Of a DNA stretch of 10,667 nucleotides, positions 1 to 7,026 are shown one piece after another. The translations under genes were made by a program, and so were the position numbers. Source of the DNA: CAYVSY01 sp964454255 (GTDB taxonomy: Bacteria > Bacillota_I > Bacilli_A > RF39 > UBA660); assembly GCA_964454255.1 (NCBI GenBank), contig CAYVSY010000038.1, forward strand, positions 1 through 10,667, written 5' to 3'. A model generated the notes under the pieces. That model ran no database searches. It worked only from the letters and a program-made list of their open reading frames with translations, and was not told the DNA's origin. The first letter of the stretch is position 1, and every line of letters begins with the position of its first letter.

Positions 1-692
1 AATTCTGTTTTAATAACTTTATATGTTGCTTCCGCTACTGCATTATCATATGGACAGCCTTTATTGCTTAATGAACGCTGTATATTAAATGTATTTAATA
101 CTTCATCAAGTATTTTGTTTTTAAATTCGTTGCCTCTATCTGTATGAAAAATATTTATTTTATTTAAATTTTGCTTTACTCTTGAAAATGCTTTATATAC
201 TAACTCAGCATTTTTATTTTTCCCCGCTGCATATCCAACAATTTCTCTGTTAAATAAATCTATTATCAAACATATATAATTCCATTTCCCCGCAACATTT
301 ACATATGTTAAATCACTAACTACAACATCTAATTCTTTTTCTCGATTAAATTCTAGATTTAACACATTATCTACTAGATCGTTATTACAAGTTGCTTTAT
401 GAATTTTATATTGTTTAATCGTATAATTTGATACTAGACCATTTAAATTCATAAATTTTCTAATTTTTTTAAGGCTTAATTGATAACCTAGTTTTTGTAA
501 TTCCACTTTAATTTTTCTTGAACCATAATTATTTTTGCTCATCTTAAATATTCTAACAATTTCACTTTCTATTTTACAATCTATTCTTTTATTTTTTCTT
601 TTATAATAAATTAATGATCTTGAAATGTTTAAAAATTTGCACATTGCGCTGATACTGTATTTATCTTTGTTTGATAAAATTATTTTTATTTT
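1..692 (-). CDS. IS3-family transposase OrfB (DDE integrase), partial at C-terminus
   Basis: This is the catalytic half of the transposase, which cuts and joins IS ends. Reading the minus strand gives an open frame from the frameshift site near 692 to the window edge. It starts KIKIILSNKDKYSISAMCKF and continues through an HTH_21-like segment (NNYGSRKIKVELQKLGYQLS) into an rve integrase core. The catalytic triad is visible: D in VVSDLTYV, D in FHTDRGNEF, and E in DNAVAEATYK. Exactly 35 residues separate the second D and the E, the D(35)E spacing of IS3 elements. The frame has no ATG, GTG or TTG before an internal ATG at 642-644, which would cut into the N-terminal domain. Expression as an OrfAB fusion by -1 frameshifting is therefore the likely route. 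The reading frame continues past base 1, so the last part of the protein is unseen. Confidence 0.9.
686..692 (-). other. Probable -1 programmed frameshift site between orfA and orfB
   Basis: The end of orfA reads CGA AAA TAA. A tRNA-Lys on AAA (689-691) can slip back one base onto the preceding A (690-692) and re-pair perfectly. The next codon is then ATA in the orfB frame instead of the TAA stop. The orfB frame lacks a usual start codon nearby, which supports shifting. A weak AT-only stem (ATAAAA/TTTTAT) follows directly. The exact slip position is inferred. Confidence 0.55.
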
Positions 693-973
693 CGTCCCAT
701 TATCAGCGCCGCTTGCTTTAAAATATCCACCTCCATTTCCAACTGCTTATTTCTTTTTTTTAGTCTAATTAATTCATTTTCCTCTGCTGTTCTATTATCA
801 GCTAATTTAAATGAACCACTATTATTATATTGATTAATCCATTTGGCAAATGCTGATGGTGTTAAATCATATTCCTTTATTATTTCACTTCTTGATTTTC
901 CATTATTAAATAAATTAACAACTTGCTTTTTAAATTCATCCGTAAACTCTCGTTTTTTTCTTCTTTCTGACAT
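686..973 (-). CDS. IS3-family transposase OrfA (helix-turn-helix protein)
   Basis: This 95-residue basic protein has the features of IS3 OrfA. An N-terminal HTH_Tnp_1 domain (about residues 8-50: FTDEFKKQVV, the SRSEIIKEYDLTPSAFAKWI helix-turn-helix) is followed by a leucine-zipper-like coiled coil (about residues 63-90, ENELIRLKKRNKQLEMEVDI). It ends in ALIMGRK, a typical OrfA terminus. OrfA binds the IS ends, and when fused to OrfB it forms the full transposase. The ATG at 971-973 has a strong AGGAGG site (982-987) eight bases upstream. The zero-frame stop TAA (686-688) directly follows an AAAA slip run. The IS is intact on this side and nothing suggests decay. Confidence 0.92.
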   Translation of the reverse strand: MSERRKKREFTDEFKKQVVNLFNNGKSRSEIIKEYDLTPSAFAKWINQYNNSGSFKLADNRTAEENELIRLKKRNKQLEMEVDILKQAALIMGRK

Positions 974-981
974 GTTTTATT

Positions 982-987
982 CCTCCT
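982..987 (-). promoter_or_regulatory. Ribosome binding site of orfA
   Basis: A consensus AGGAGG lies eight bases upstream of the orfA ATG and fixes that start. Confidence 0.85.
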
Positions 988-1003
988 AATTTTTACTAAC
1001 TAT

Positions 1004-1033
1004 ATTTTAACATGTCCTTATTAAAGTTGTCTA
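1004..1033 (-). promoter_or_regulatory. Candidate promoter of the IS transposase
   Basis: TAGACA (1028-1033, 5 of 6 to TTGACA) and TAAAAT (1004-1009) are separated by 18 bases. A TG one base before the -10 makes it an extended -10. It lies inside the IS left end, upstream of the orfA ribosome binding site. This is a match by eye in AT-rich DNA, so moderate confidence. Confidence 0.5.
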
Positions 1034-1044
1034 ATTTAGTATAA

Positions 1045-1069
1045 TCTATCCACTAAAGGGTGCATTTCA
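1045..1069 (-). repeat. Left terminal end (inverted repeat) of the IS3-family element
   Basis: The minus strand from 1069 inward reads TGAAATGCACCC and then TTTAGTGGATAG, resembling IS150-type ends. The partner repeat is outside the window, so length and boundary cannot be confirmed. TTTT (1070-1073) lies immediately outside and would fit a 3-4 bp target duplication. Confidence 0.55.
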
Positions 1070-1073
1070 AAAA

Positions 1074-3602
1074 CTAGTTCTCTTTTTTATTAATATTTTT
1101 TAATAAATCATCTATTGTCATCATTCTACTATCAATTTCATCTAAAGATACATCTTTAATAGGTTCATTAATTTCTTCTTTAATTTCTTCCGATTGTTTT
1201 TCTTCTTTTTTCTTATCAATTAATTCAGCAACTATAAAAGATTCAGTTGCCTTATCTTTTACAACATAGCTACCATTACTTTGTTTATCCATAATAGATA
1301 AATCAGTTAATTTAATAATTGTTATATTATTATCAGTTTTAATACCCAAATTACGTTTAGGATTTAAAACATAAGCTGAAATTATTCTACTTGGATTACT
1401 TTTGATTTCCTTCATCAATAAAATACCGCGTGTAGCACGAACCTTTTTATCAATTTCTGATAATCTTAATCTTTTCCCTGTTCCTTTGTCTGTAATTAAA
1501 GAAATATATTCATTTGTATCATCAAAAATAATTCCCGCCACAACTTCATCATCCTTTAAATTTATGGCTTTTACTCCAGCCGCTTTTATTCCTACTATTC
1601 CTATTTCATTTATATTATACCAAAGACCATAACCTTTTCTAGTAACTACTAAAACATCTTTATAGTTATCAGTTGAAACAGAAATCAATTGATCATTATC
1701 TTTTAATTTCATCATTGAAATAGGTTTAGAATAACGTTGAACTTTAAATTCATTTATTTTTGTCCTTTTAACCATTCCATTTTTACTAAAACATGTTACA
1801 TAAACATCTTCATTAAAATTAGTTGAATAACTAACACCAATAATTTTTTCATTGTCGCTTAAAGGAATAATATTACTAACATGTTTCCCTAATTCTTTCC
1901 ATTTTAATTCAGGAATTTCATAAACAGGAATATATAAATAATTACCCATATTAGTCCATAACAATAAGGTATCTAATGTATTAATATTAAACAATCCAAT
2001 AACGTAATCATTATCTTTAACAGCTGTTTCGCCATCATTAGAATTATAACTTCTAAAAGATACTCGTTTTACATATCCTTCTTTAGTAACTACTACTATT
2101 ACGTCTTCTTTAGGAATCATCATAGTTGTATCTATTTTTATTTCTGATACTTCATCCCTTATTTCAGTAATTCTAGGAAGACCATACTCACGTTTTATTT
2201 TTCTTAATTCATCTTTAATAACACCATTTAATTTTTCTTGATCAGCTAAAATATCAGTTAAAGCATTAATAATTTTATTAAGTGTTTCTAACCTTGTTTT
2301 TAATTCCATAATATCAGTATTAGATAACTTATATAAATGTAACATAACAATATTTTCTGCTTGTTCAGGAGTAAAAGAAAATTTTATAACTAAATTCTCT
2401 TTTGCATCAGCTTTATCTCTACTAGCTCGAATTGTTTTAATTACATCATCCAGAATAGAAATAGCTTTTATTAAACCTTCAACAATATGATATTCTTTCT
2501 TAGCCGTAGCTAAATCAAAAATACTTCTTTTTTTAATAACTTCTTTTTGATGTTCAATATAAGCATCTAACATTTCAAGTATACCTAATAATTTAGGACG
2601 ACGGTTAACTATCGCAATCATATTAAAATTATACGATACTTGAAGTTCAGTTTTTTTTAATAAATAATTTAATACAAATTCCGGATCTGATTCTTTTTTT
2701 AAATCAATAGCTATTTGTAGTCCTTCTTTATCGGATTCATCCCTAACTTCAACAATTCCATCTATTTTCTTATCAATTCTAATTTCGTCTATTTTTCGAA
2801 CTAAATTAGCTTTATTCACTTCATAAGGAATTTCATTTATAATAATTTTATTTTTTTCAAACATGGTTTTACCACGAACAATAACTCGTCCTCTACCTGT
2901 CTCGTAAGCACTTTTAATTCCATCTATACCTTCTAATATTCCACCAGTTGGAAAATCAGGGCCCTTTACAATATCCATAATGGTATCTAAACGACAATTA
3001 GGATTGTCAATTCGATGAATAGTTGCATCAATTATTTCAATTAAATTATGAGGTGGTATGTTTGTAGCATAACCAGCCGAAATACCTGTTGTTCCATTAA
3101 CCAATAAATTAGGATATCTAGCTGGCAAAACCGTTGGTTCTAAATGCTTATCATCAAAATTAGGTGCAAATATAATTGTATCTTTATCAATATCTCTAAG
3201 TAATTCATTACTAATTTTAGAAAGCCTAGCTTCAGTATAACGATAAGCCGCTGGACTATCACCATCAATACTACCATTATTACCTTGCATATCAATATGA
3301 GGACTACGCATTTTCCAATTTTGACTCATTCTAACCATTGCATCATATATTGATGAATCACCATGAGGATGATATTTACCAATAACTTCACCAACCGTTG
3401 AAGCACTTTTGTAATAAGGTTTTTCATAAGTATTTTTAGTTTTATACATAGCATAAAGTATTCTTCTTTGAACTGGTTTTAATCCATCGCGAACATCAGG
3501 AATAGCTCTATCTTGAATAATATATTTTGAATACCTTCCAAATCTTTGACCCATTATTTCTTCTAAAGAATATTCATGTATTTTTTCTAATATGTCTTTC
3601 AT
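1074..3602 (-). CDS. parC: DNA topoisomerase IV subunit A (ParC)
   Basis: ParC is the breakage-reunion subunit of topoisomerase IV. With ParE it decatenates daughter chromosomes and relaxes supercoils. The 842-residue protein has the N-terminal winged-helix/tower domain with QDRAIPDVRDGLKPVQRRIL (30-49), the catalytic tyrosine Y122 in YRYTEARL, and LLVNGTTGISAGYATNIPPHN. The second half is the C-terminal beta-pinwheel. No GyrA box (QRRGGKG) is seen, which argues for ParC over GyrA. In the quinolone-resistance region HPHGDSSIYDAM, S83 and D87 (positions 80/84 of S. aureus GrlA) are the usual Ser and an acidic residue, so no classic resistance change is present. The last ~47 residues are a charged tail, making it longer than the ~800-residue Bacillus protein. 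The ATG at 3600-3602 is chosen because GGTGAT lies just upstream and homology begins there. A start at 3692 would add 30 unsupported residues overlapping truB. parE is not adjacent. Confidence 0.95.
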   Translation of the reverse strand: MKDILEKIHEYSLEEIMGQRFGRYSKYIIQDRAIPDVRDGLKPVQRRILYAMYKTKNTYEKPYYKSASTVGEVIGKYHPHGDSSIYDAMVRMSQNWKMRSPHIDMQGNNGSIDGDSPAAYRYTEARLSKISNELLRDIDKDTIIFAPNFDDKHLEPTVLPARYPNLLVNGTTGISAGYATNIPPHNLIEIIDATIHRIDNPNCRLDTIMDIVKGPDFPTGGILEGIDGIKSAYETGRGRVIVRGKTMFEKNKIIINEIPYEVNKANLVRKIDEIRIDKKIDGIVEVRDESDKEGLQIAIDLKKESDPEFVLNYLLKKTELQVSYNFNMIAIVNRRPKLLGILEMLDAYIEHQKEVIKKRSIFDLATAKKEYHIVEGLIKAISILDDVIKTIRASRDKADAKENLVIKFSFTPEQAENIVMLHLYKLSNTDIMELKTRLETLNKIINALTDILADQEKLNGVIKDELRKIKREYGLPRITEIRDEVSEIKIDTTMMIPKEDVIVVVTKEGYVKRVSFRSYNSNDGETAVKDNDYVIGLFNINTLDTLLLWTNMGNYLYIPVYEIPELKWKELGKHVSNIIPLSDNEKIIGVSYSTNFNEDVYVTCFSKNGMVKRTKINEFKVQRYSKPISMMKLKDNDQLISVSTDNYKDVLVVTRKGYGLWYNINEIGIVGIKAAGVKAINLKDDEVVAGIIFDDTNEYISLITDKGTGKRLRLSEIDKKVRATRGILLMKEIKSNPSRIISAYVLNPKRNLGIKTDNNITIIKLTDLSIMDKQSNGSYVVKDKATESFIVAELIDKKKEEKQSEEIKEEINEPIKDVSLDEIDSRMMTIDDLLKNINKKEN

Positions 3603-3605
3603 ATT

Positions 3606-3611
3606 ATCACC
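3606..3611 (-). promoter_or_regulatory. Ribosome binding site of parC
   Basis: GGTGAT precedes the ATG at 3600-3602 by three bases, giving the GGTGATaatATG arrangement also used elsewhere in this window. It decides between this start and the 30-residue longer one. Confidence 0.65.
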
Positions 3612-3618
3612 AAATAAT

Positions 3619-3645
3619 ATTATATCAAAAAAAAAGAATAAACAA
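3619..3645 (-). promoter_or_regulatory. Weak candidate promoter for parC
   Basis: The 71-nt gap between truB and parC contains a perfect TATAAT (3619-3624). The upstream TTGTTT (3640-3645) is a poor -35 at a short 15-base spacing. Transcription would start about ten bases before the parC ATG, giving a very short leader. No terminator follows truB, so parC may simply be read through from the operon. Low confidence. Confidence 0.3.
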
Positions 3646-3673
3646 AAGTAATTTTGTCTATACTTAACACTAT

Positions 3674-4543
3674 TTAAGATAAATTTTTCCACATTTTAAG
3701 AATAGTATTATTTATTTCATCCCTTTTATATATTGCGATTTCTTTCATAGTAGAATCCAAATATAAAACAATGTCTAAATTATTAATATTATTTATTTTT
3801 TGACCATTTTTAATTTTAAATAACATTTCTGAATCAACAACTTCAGAATAAATATTTAAAATATCCTTAATTTTTAAAAGTTTATAATTATTATTTTTAA
3901 TATCTTCCATTGAAACAGCTGAATGAATATCAAAATTACCTTGTTTAATTCTAACTAATTTACTCATACAACTACTTATATTTAAATATTGACCAATATC
4001 TCTAATTAAACTTCTAATATATGTTCCTTTAGAAACACGAGTAAATATTGAAAAAATAACTTTATTTTGTTCATATTTAATATCTCCGATAAGCTCTAGT
4101 TCATAAATATTAATTTCTCTTATAGGTAAATCAATCTTTTTATTTTCTCTAGCATATTGATATAATTTTTTTCCACCTATCTTAATAGCAGAATAAAGAG
4201 GAACTTCTTGTTTAATTAATCCAATAAAATTATTTAAACTTATTTTTATATCTTCTGCTAAAATATGACTTGCGCTTTCTTCTTTCAAAATAGAACCTGT
4301 TATATCTAAAGTATCTGTTTCAGTTCCCAAAGTAATTTCAGCAATATATTCTTTATCATAAGAAGTTATCAATTCTGATAATTTAGAATATTTACCAATA
4401 CACAAAACCAATACGCCTTCAGCCATTGGATCAAGCGTTCCCGTATGTCCCACTTTTTTAGTGCCTATTTTTTTGCTTACAACATTAACAACATCACGAC
4501 TAGTCCAATTTTTAGGTTTATTTACAATTAAAAATCCATCCAT
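3674..4543 (-). CDS. truB: tRNA pseudouridine(55) synthase TruB
   Basis: TruB converts U55 in the T-loop of tRNAs to pseudouridine and also acts as a tRNA folding chaperone. The 289-residue product has the family's opening DGFLIVNKPKNWTSRDVV. It also has the catalytic motif GHTGTLDPMAEGVL with nucleophile D38, the YDKEYIAEITLG strand, YSAIKIGGKKLY, and SKGTYIRSLIRDIG in the active-site fold. Its length is normal for Bacillota TruB, with a short C-terminal PUA-like segment. The ATG at 4541-4543 is the only plausible start: the frame has a stop 15 bases further upstream and homology starts at residue 2. No Shine-Dalgarno sequence lies at normal distance. AAGGAGG sits inside the end of rbfA, 27 bases away, across a predicted hairpin. 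ribF, which usually follows truB, is absent. Confidence 0.96.
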   Translation of the reverse strand: MDGFLIVNKPKNWTSRDVVNVVSKKIGTKKVGHTGTLDPMAEGVLVLCIGKYSKLSELITSYDKEYIAEITLGTETDTLDITGSILKEESASHILAEDIKISLNNFIGLIKQEVPLYSAIKIGGKKLYQYARENKKIDLPIREINIYELELIGDIKYEQNKVIFSIFTRVSKGTYIRSLIRDIGQYLNISSCMSKLVRIKQGNFDIHSAVSMEDIKNNNYKLLKIKDILNIYSEVVDSEMLFKIKNGQKINNINNLDIVLYLDSTMKEIAIYKRDEINNTILKMWKNLS

Positions 4544-4577
4544 AATTAAAAAGAATAATTACTTATTCTTCCTCCTT
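4544..4577 (-). promoter_or_regulatory. Split ribosome binding site of truB with intervening GUAA-loop hairpin
   Basis: Reading the minus strand: AAGGAGG (4571-4577), then AAGAATAA, GTAA, TTATTCTT (4551-4570), then TTTAATT (4544-4550) and the truB ATG. The two 8-base arms are perfectly complementary and the loop fits the GNRA tetraloop rule. If folded, the 20-nt hairpin leaves a 7-base gap between Shine-Dalgarno and ATG. The rbfA stop TAA (4563-4565) ends the 5' arm. The complementarity is seen; the role is inferred. The stem has a single G-C pair, so stability is modest. Confidence 0.5.
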
Positions 4578-4901
4578 AATTTTATCAATTATTGTTTCAA
4601 TATTTTGACCATAAGAAATAGAATCATCATAAATAAAAGTTAATTCTGGCATTTTTCTTAAATCTATTTTTTCACACAACTTACCACGAATAAATAAACT
4701 AGCACGATTTAAAGCTTTTGTAGATTTATCCTTATTATTATCTAACGATGTAAAATAAACTTTTGCATAAGATAAATCACTTGAAACACGAGCACTATTG
4801 ATGGTAACAAAGCCTATTTCTTCATCCTTAACTTCATCTCTAATTATTTTACTTATTTCTTCGACAAATATATTACTCAATCTATCAGTTCTTCGACTCA
4901 T
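4563..4901 (-). CDS. rbfA: 30S ribosome-binding factor RbfA
   Basis: RbfA is a small KH-fold protein that binds immature 30S subunits and helps 16S rRNA 5'-end maturation and cold adaptation. The 112-residue sequence matches the family throughout: MSRRTDRLSNIFVEEISKII at the N-terminus, then DEEIGFVTINSARVSSDLSYAKVYFTSL in the central beta strands, then RKMPELTFIYDDSISYGQNIETII. In place of the AxG interruption of the KH fold it shows ALNRASLFIRGKL. Length is normal. The ATG at 4899-4901 is preceded by AGGTG (4906-4910), which overlaps the infB stop codon, so initiation is probably coupled to infB termination. The last codons (AAG GAG GAA GAA) contain the putative truB Shine-Dalgarno sequence. 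Confidence 0.95.
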   Translation of the reverse strand: MSRRTDRLSNIFVEEISKIIRDEVKDEEIGFVTINSARVSSDLSYAKVYFTSLDNNKDKSTKALNRASLFIRGKLCEKIDLRKMPELTFIYDDSISYGQNIETIIDKIKEEE

Positions 4902-4908
4902 ATTACAC

Positions 4909-7002
4909 CTACTTCTTTAATACTATTTCATATGCTTCTATAACATCTTTTTCTTTAATATCATTATAATTTTCAATAGTAATACCACATTCTATTCCTT
5001 GCTTAACTTCTTTTACAGAATCCTTTTCTCTTTGAATTGAATTAATAGATCCATCATAAATTTGGACACCATCTCTTATTATTCTAGCTTTAGCATCTCT
5101 TTTAATAATTCCATCAATAACATAACATCCTGCAATAGTTCCTATTTTAGAAAATTTGAATAATTGACGAACTTCAGCCTGACCTAATATTTTTTCTTCA
5201 AATGTTGGGTCTAAAACACCTTTCATAGCCGATTCAATTTCTTCAACTAATTTATATATAATGTTATACAATCTTATATCAACGTTTCTTTCTTTAGCAA
5301 AATCCATCATTTTATTATGTGGTCTAACATTAAAACCAATTATTATTGCATTTGATGCTGAAGCTAAAACAATATCACTTTCACTAATAGCACCAATACC
5401 ACTTCTAATAACATTAATTTTAACGCCTTCAACTGATATCTTTAGCAATGAATTTTTAACAGCTTCTTCACTACCTTTTACATCAGCTTTTAAAACTATA
5501 TTTATTTCCTTAATACCTTCATTAATTTTAGAAAACAAATCATCTAACGATATATTTTTCTTAAGTGCCTTATTGTTTTTATTTATAGATTTATTTTTTC
5601 TTTGCTCAGCAATTAATTTAGCTTTCTTCTCATTATCAAAGACAAAAAATTTATCTCCAGCTGATGGACTTTCGTTTAAACCCGTAATGGTTACCGGTGT
5701 TGATGGACCAGCTTCAACCAAATTAATATCTTTATCGTTTTTAAGCGTTCTTATTTTGCCATAAGAATTTCCAACAACAACATTATCACCTAACCTTAAA
5801 ATCCCATTTTGAATTAAAATCGTAGTGGCAACACCTGTTGTTTTATCAATTTTAGATTCTATTACAGTGCCACTAGCATAACGATTAGGATTAGCCTTAT
5901 AACATTTGATTTCAGCAATTAATAATATTCTTTCTAACAAATCATCTATTCCAATATTATTTTTGGCTGAAATTTTAACAAACATATAATCACCGCCCCA
6001 TTCTTCAGGAGTGATATCATGATTTGCCATTTCTGTCATAACTTTTTCTGGATTAGCACCAGGCTTGTCAATTTTGTTTATCGCGACAATAATTGGAACA
6101 TTAGCTGCCTTAGCATGATCAATTACTTCAATTGTTTGAGGCATAACTCCATCATCAGCCGCTACAATTATAATAATAATATCAGTAATGCTAGCACCTC
6201 TAGCACGCATCTCAGTAAAAGCAGCATGTCCAGGAGTATCAATAAAAGTTATCTTTTTTTCATTATACATAATTTGATACGCCGTAATATTTTGAGTTAT
6301 TCCACCAGCTTCTCCTTCAGCCACGTTAGTCTTTCTAATAGCGTCAAGTAAAGTTGTTTTACCATGATCAACATGACCCATAATTGTAACAACTGGTGGT
6401 CTTTCTAATAAATCTTTTTCATCATCTATTATTTCATATTCTTCAAAATTAGTTTCATCTCTTGTTTCTTCTTTTTTTAATTCCTTTTGATAATCAGAAA
6501 CAACAATTTCACATGTATCAAAATCCAGAGAATTATTTATATTCATCATTATTCCTAAAGTAAATAATTTTTTAATAACTTCCGAAGGAGAAACACATAA
6601 AGCATTAGCAAGTTCAGAAACAGTCATATTTTCTTTATATAATATAATATTTTCCGAAACAATTGAATTGCTTTTTAATTTTTCTTTGTTTTTATACATT
6701 TCTTTTTTCTTTTGATTGAAATTATTAGTATCAACAATAAGTTTATCTTTTTTAACTGACTTAGTTTTTACTTTCTTAATTTCTTCTTGTAAAACATCTT
6801 CAACCAAATTATCATATTCTTCAATCATTTCATCATAATTATCTTCACTTTCAGAACTAAATTCATTATCAAGTAAAATTATAGCTTCATCATCTAAGAT
6901 ATCACTTTCTTTTATTACATTAATATTTAGTTTTGAACATATTCTAAGAACTTCTTTAACCTCTTTATTTGTATCTATTGCATATTCTAATACACTCATC
7001 AT
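4909..7002 (-). CDS. infB: Translation initiation factor IF-2
   Basis: IF-2 is the GTPase that brings initiator fMet-tRNA to the 30S subunit and promotes 50S joining. The 697-residue protein starts with a helical module (LEYAIDTNKEVKEVL), then an acidic and then lysine-rich linker (about 45-120). An IF2_N domain follows (about 126-167, MTVSELANALCVSPSEVIKK). The G domain shows GHVDHGKTT (209-217), GGITQNITAY, DTPGH (255-259), NKID (309-312) and SAK (345-347). Domains II, III and the fMet-tRNA-binding C2 domain follow, ending in CGITIENYNDIKEKDVIEAYE. Length is close to the Bacillus protein. The ATG at 7000-7002 is chosen because GGAGGTGAT (7007-7015) lies at ideal distance. An in-frame ATG at 7017 overlaps that site, and one codon further in (6997-6999) is possible. 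YlxQ, the usual neighbour between ylxR and infB, is missing. Confidence 0.97.
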   Translation of the reverse strand: MMSVLEYAIDTNKEVKEVLRICSKLNINVIKESDILDDEAIILLDNEFSSESEDNYDEMIEEYDNLVEDVLQEEIKKVKTKSVKKDKLIVDTNNFNQKKKEMYKNKEKLKSNSIVSENIILYKENMTVSELANALCVSPSEVIKKLFTLGIMMNINNSLDFDTCEIVVSDYQKELKKEETRDETNFEEYEIIDDEKDLLERPPVVTIMGHVDHGKTTLLDAIRKTNVAEGEAGGITQNITAYQIMYNEKKITFIDTPGHAAFTEMRARGASITDIIIIIVAADDGVMPQTIEVIDHAKAANVPIIVAINKIDKPGANPEKVMTEMANHDITPEEWGGDYMFVKISAKNNIGIDDLLERILLIAEIKCYKANPNRYASGTVIESKIDKTTGVATTILIQNGILRLGDNVVVGNSYGKIRTLKNDKDINLVEAGPSTPVTITGLNESPSAGDKFFVFDNEKKAKLIAEQRKNKSINKNNKALKKNISLDDLFSKINEGIKEINIVLKADVKGSEEAVKNSLLKISVEGVKINVIRSGIGAISESDIVLASASNAIIIGFNVRPHNKMMDFAKERNVDIRLYNIIYKLVEEIESAMKGVLDPTFEEKILGQAEVRQLFKFSKIGTIAGCYVIDGIIKRDAKARIIRDGVQIYDGSINSIQREKDSVKEVKQGIECGITIENYNDIKEKDVIEAYEIVLKK

Positions 7003-7006
7003 AGAT

Positions 7007-7015
7007 ATCACCTCC
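7007..7015 (-). promoter_or_regulatory. Ribosome binding site of infB
   Basis: GGAGGTGAT, a near-perfect anti-16S match. The eight bases between GGAGG and the ATG at 7000-7002 are optimal. The site overlaps the ATG at 7015-7017, which rules that codon out as start. Confidence 0.85.
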
Positions 7016-7026
7016 ATATTTTAATA

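Larger units (their letters stand above)
1..1069 (-). mobile_element. IS3-family insertion sequence, partial (distal end beyond window)
   Basis: The minus strand carries an orfA (helix-turn-helix, 95 residues) followed in the -1 frame by an orfB with a DDE integrase core, the standard layout of IS3-family elements. The 5' end is placed at base 1069. There the minus strand begins TGAAATGCACCC, resembling the TG-started, CACCC-containing tips of IS150-type elements. The other terminal repeat and the last part of orfB lie beyond base 1. The visible part has no stop or frameshift that would inactivate it. The element is oriented like the operon upstream and starts 4 nt after the parC stop. Family assignment is confident; the IS150 subgroup and the exact boundary are inferred from end-sequence resemblance alone. 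Confidence 0.85.

Noticed and set aside
1402..1632. Plus-strand open frames antisense to parC, truB/rbfA, the acyltransferase gene and nusA (also 4461-4643, 7295-7522, 9064-9291)
   Set aside because: All are short shadows of strongly supported minus-strand genes without ribosome binding sites or recognisable domains.
1074..3602. Identification as GyrA
   Set aside because: No GyrA box is visible in the C-terminal domain, and the region around SPHIDMQGNNGSIDGDSPAAYRYTEARL follows the Gram-positive ParC pattern.
3603..3692. 30-residue N-terminal extension of ParC with a phenylalanine-rich stretch, possible membrane anchor
   Set aside because: It overlaps the truB end, has no ribosome binding site and no homology, and a good GGTGAT site precedes the internal ATG at 3602.
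4551..4570. Intrinsic terminator between rbfA and truB
   Set aside because: The stem follows a hairpin-plus-T pattern, but it has only one G-C pair and lies inside a continuous operon with the truB ATG seven bases later. An initiation role fits better, though weak attenuation is not excluded.
5261..5764. Plus-strand open frame of 167 codons with a hydrophobic product
   Set aside because: It lies wholly antisense to the conserved infB coding sequence. Leu/Ile/Ser-rich composition is what the complement of this AT-rich gene gives. No ribosome binding site.
6019..6351. Plus-strand open frame of 110 codons
   Set aside because: It is antisense to the infB G domain, with low-complexity Asn/Ser/Ile composition and no initiation signals.
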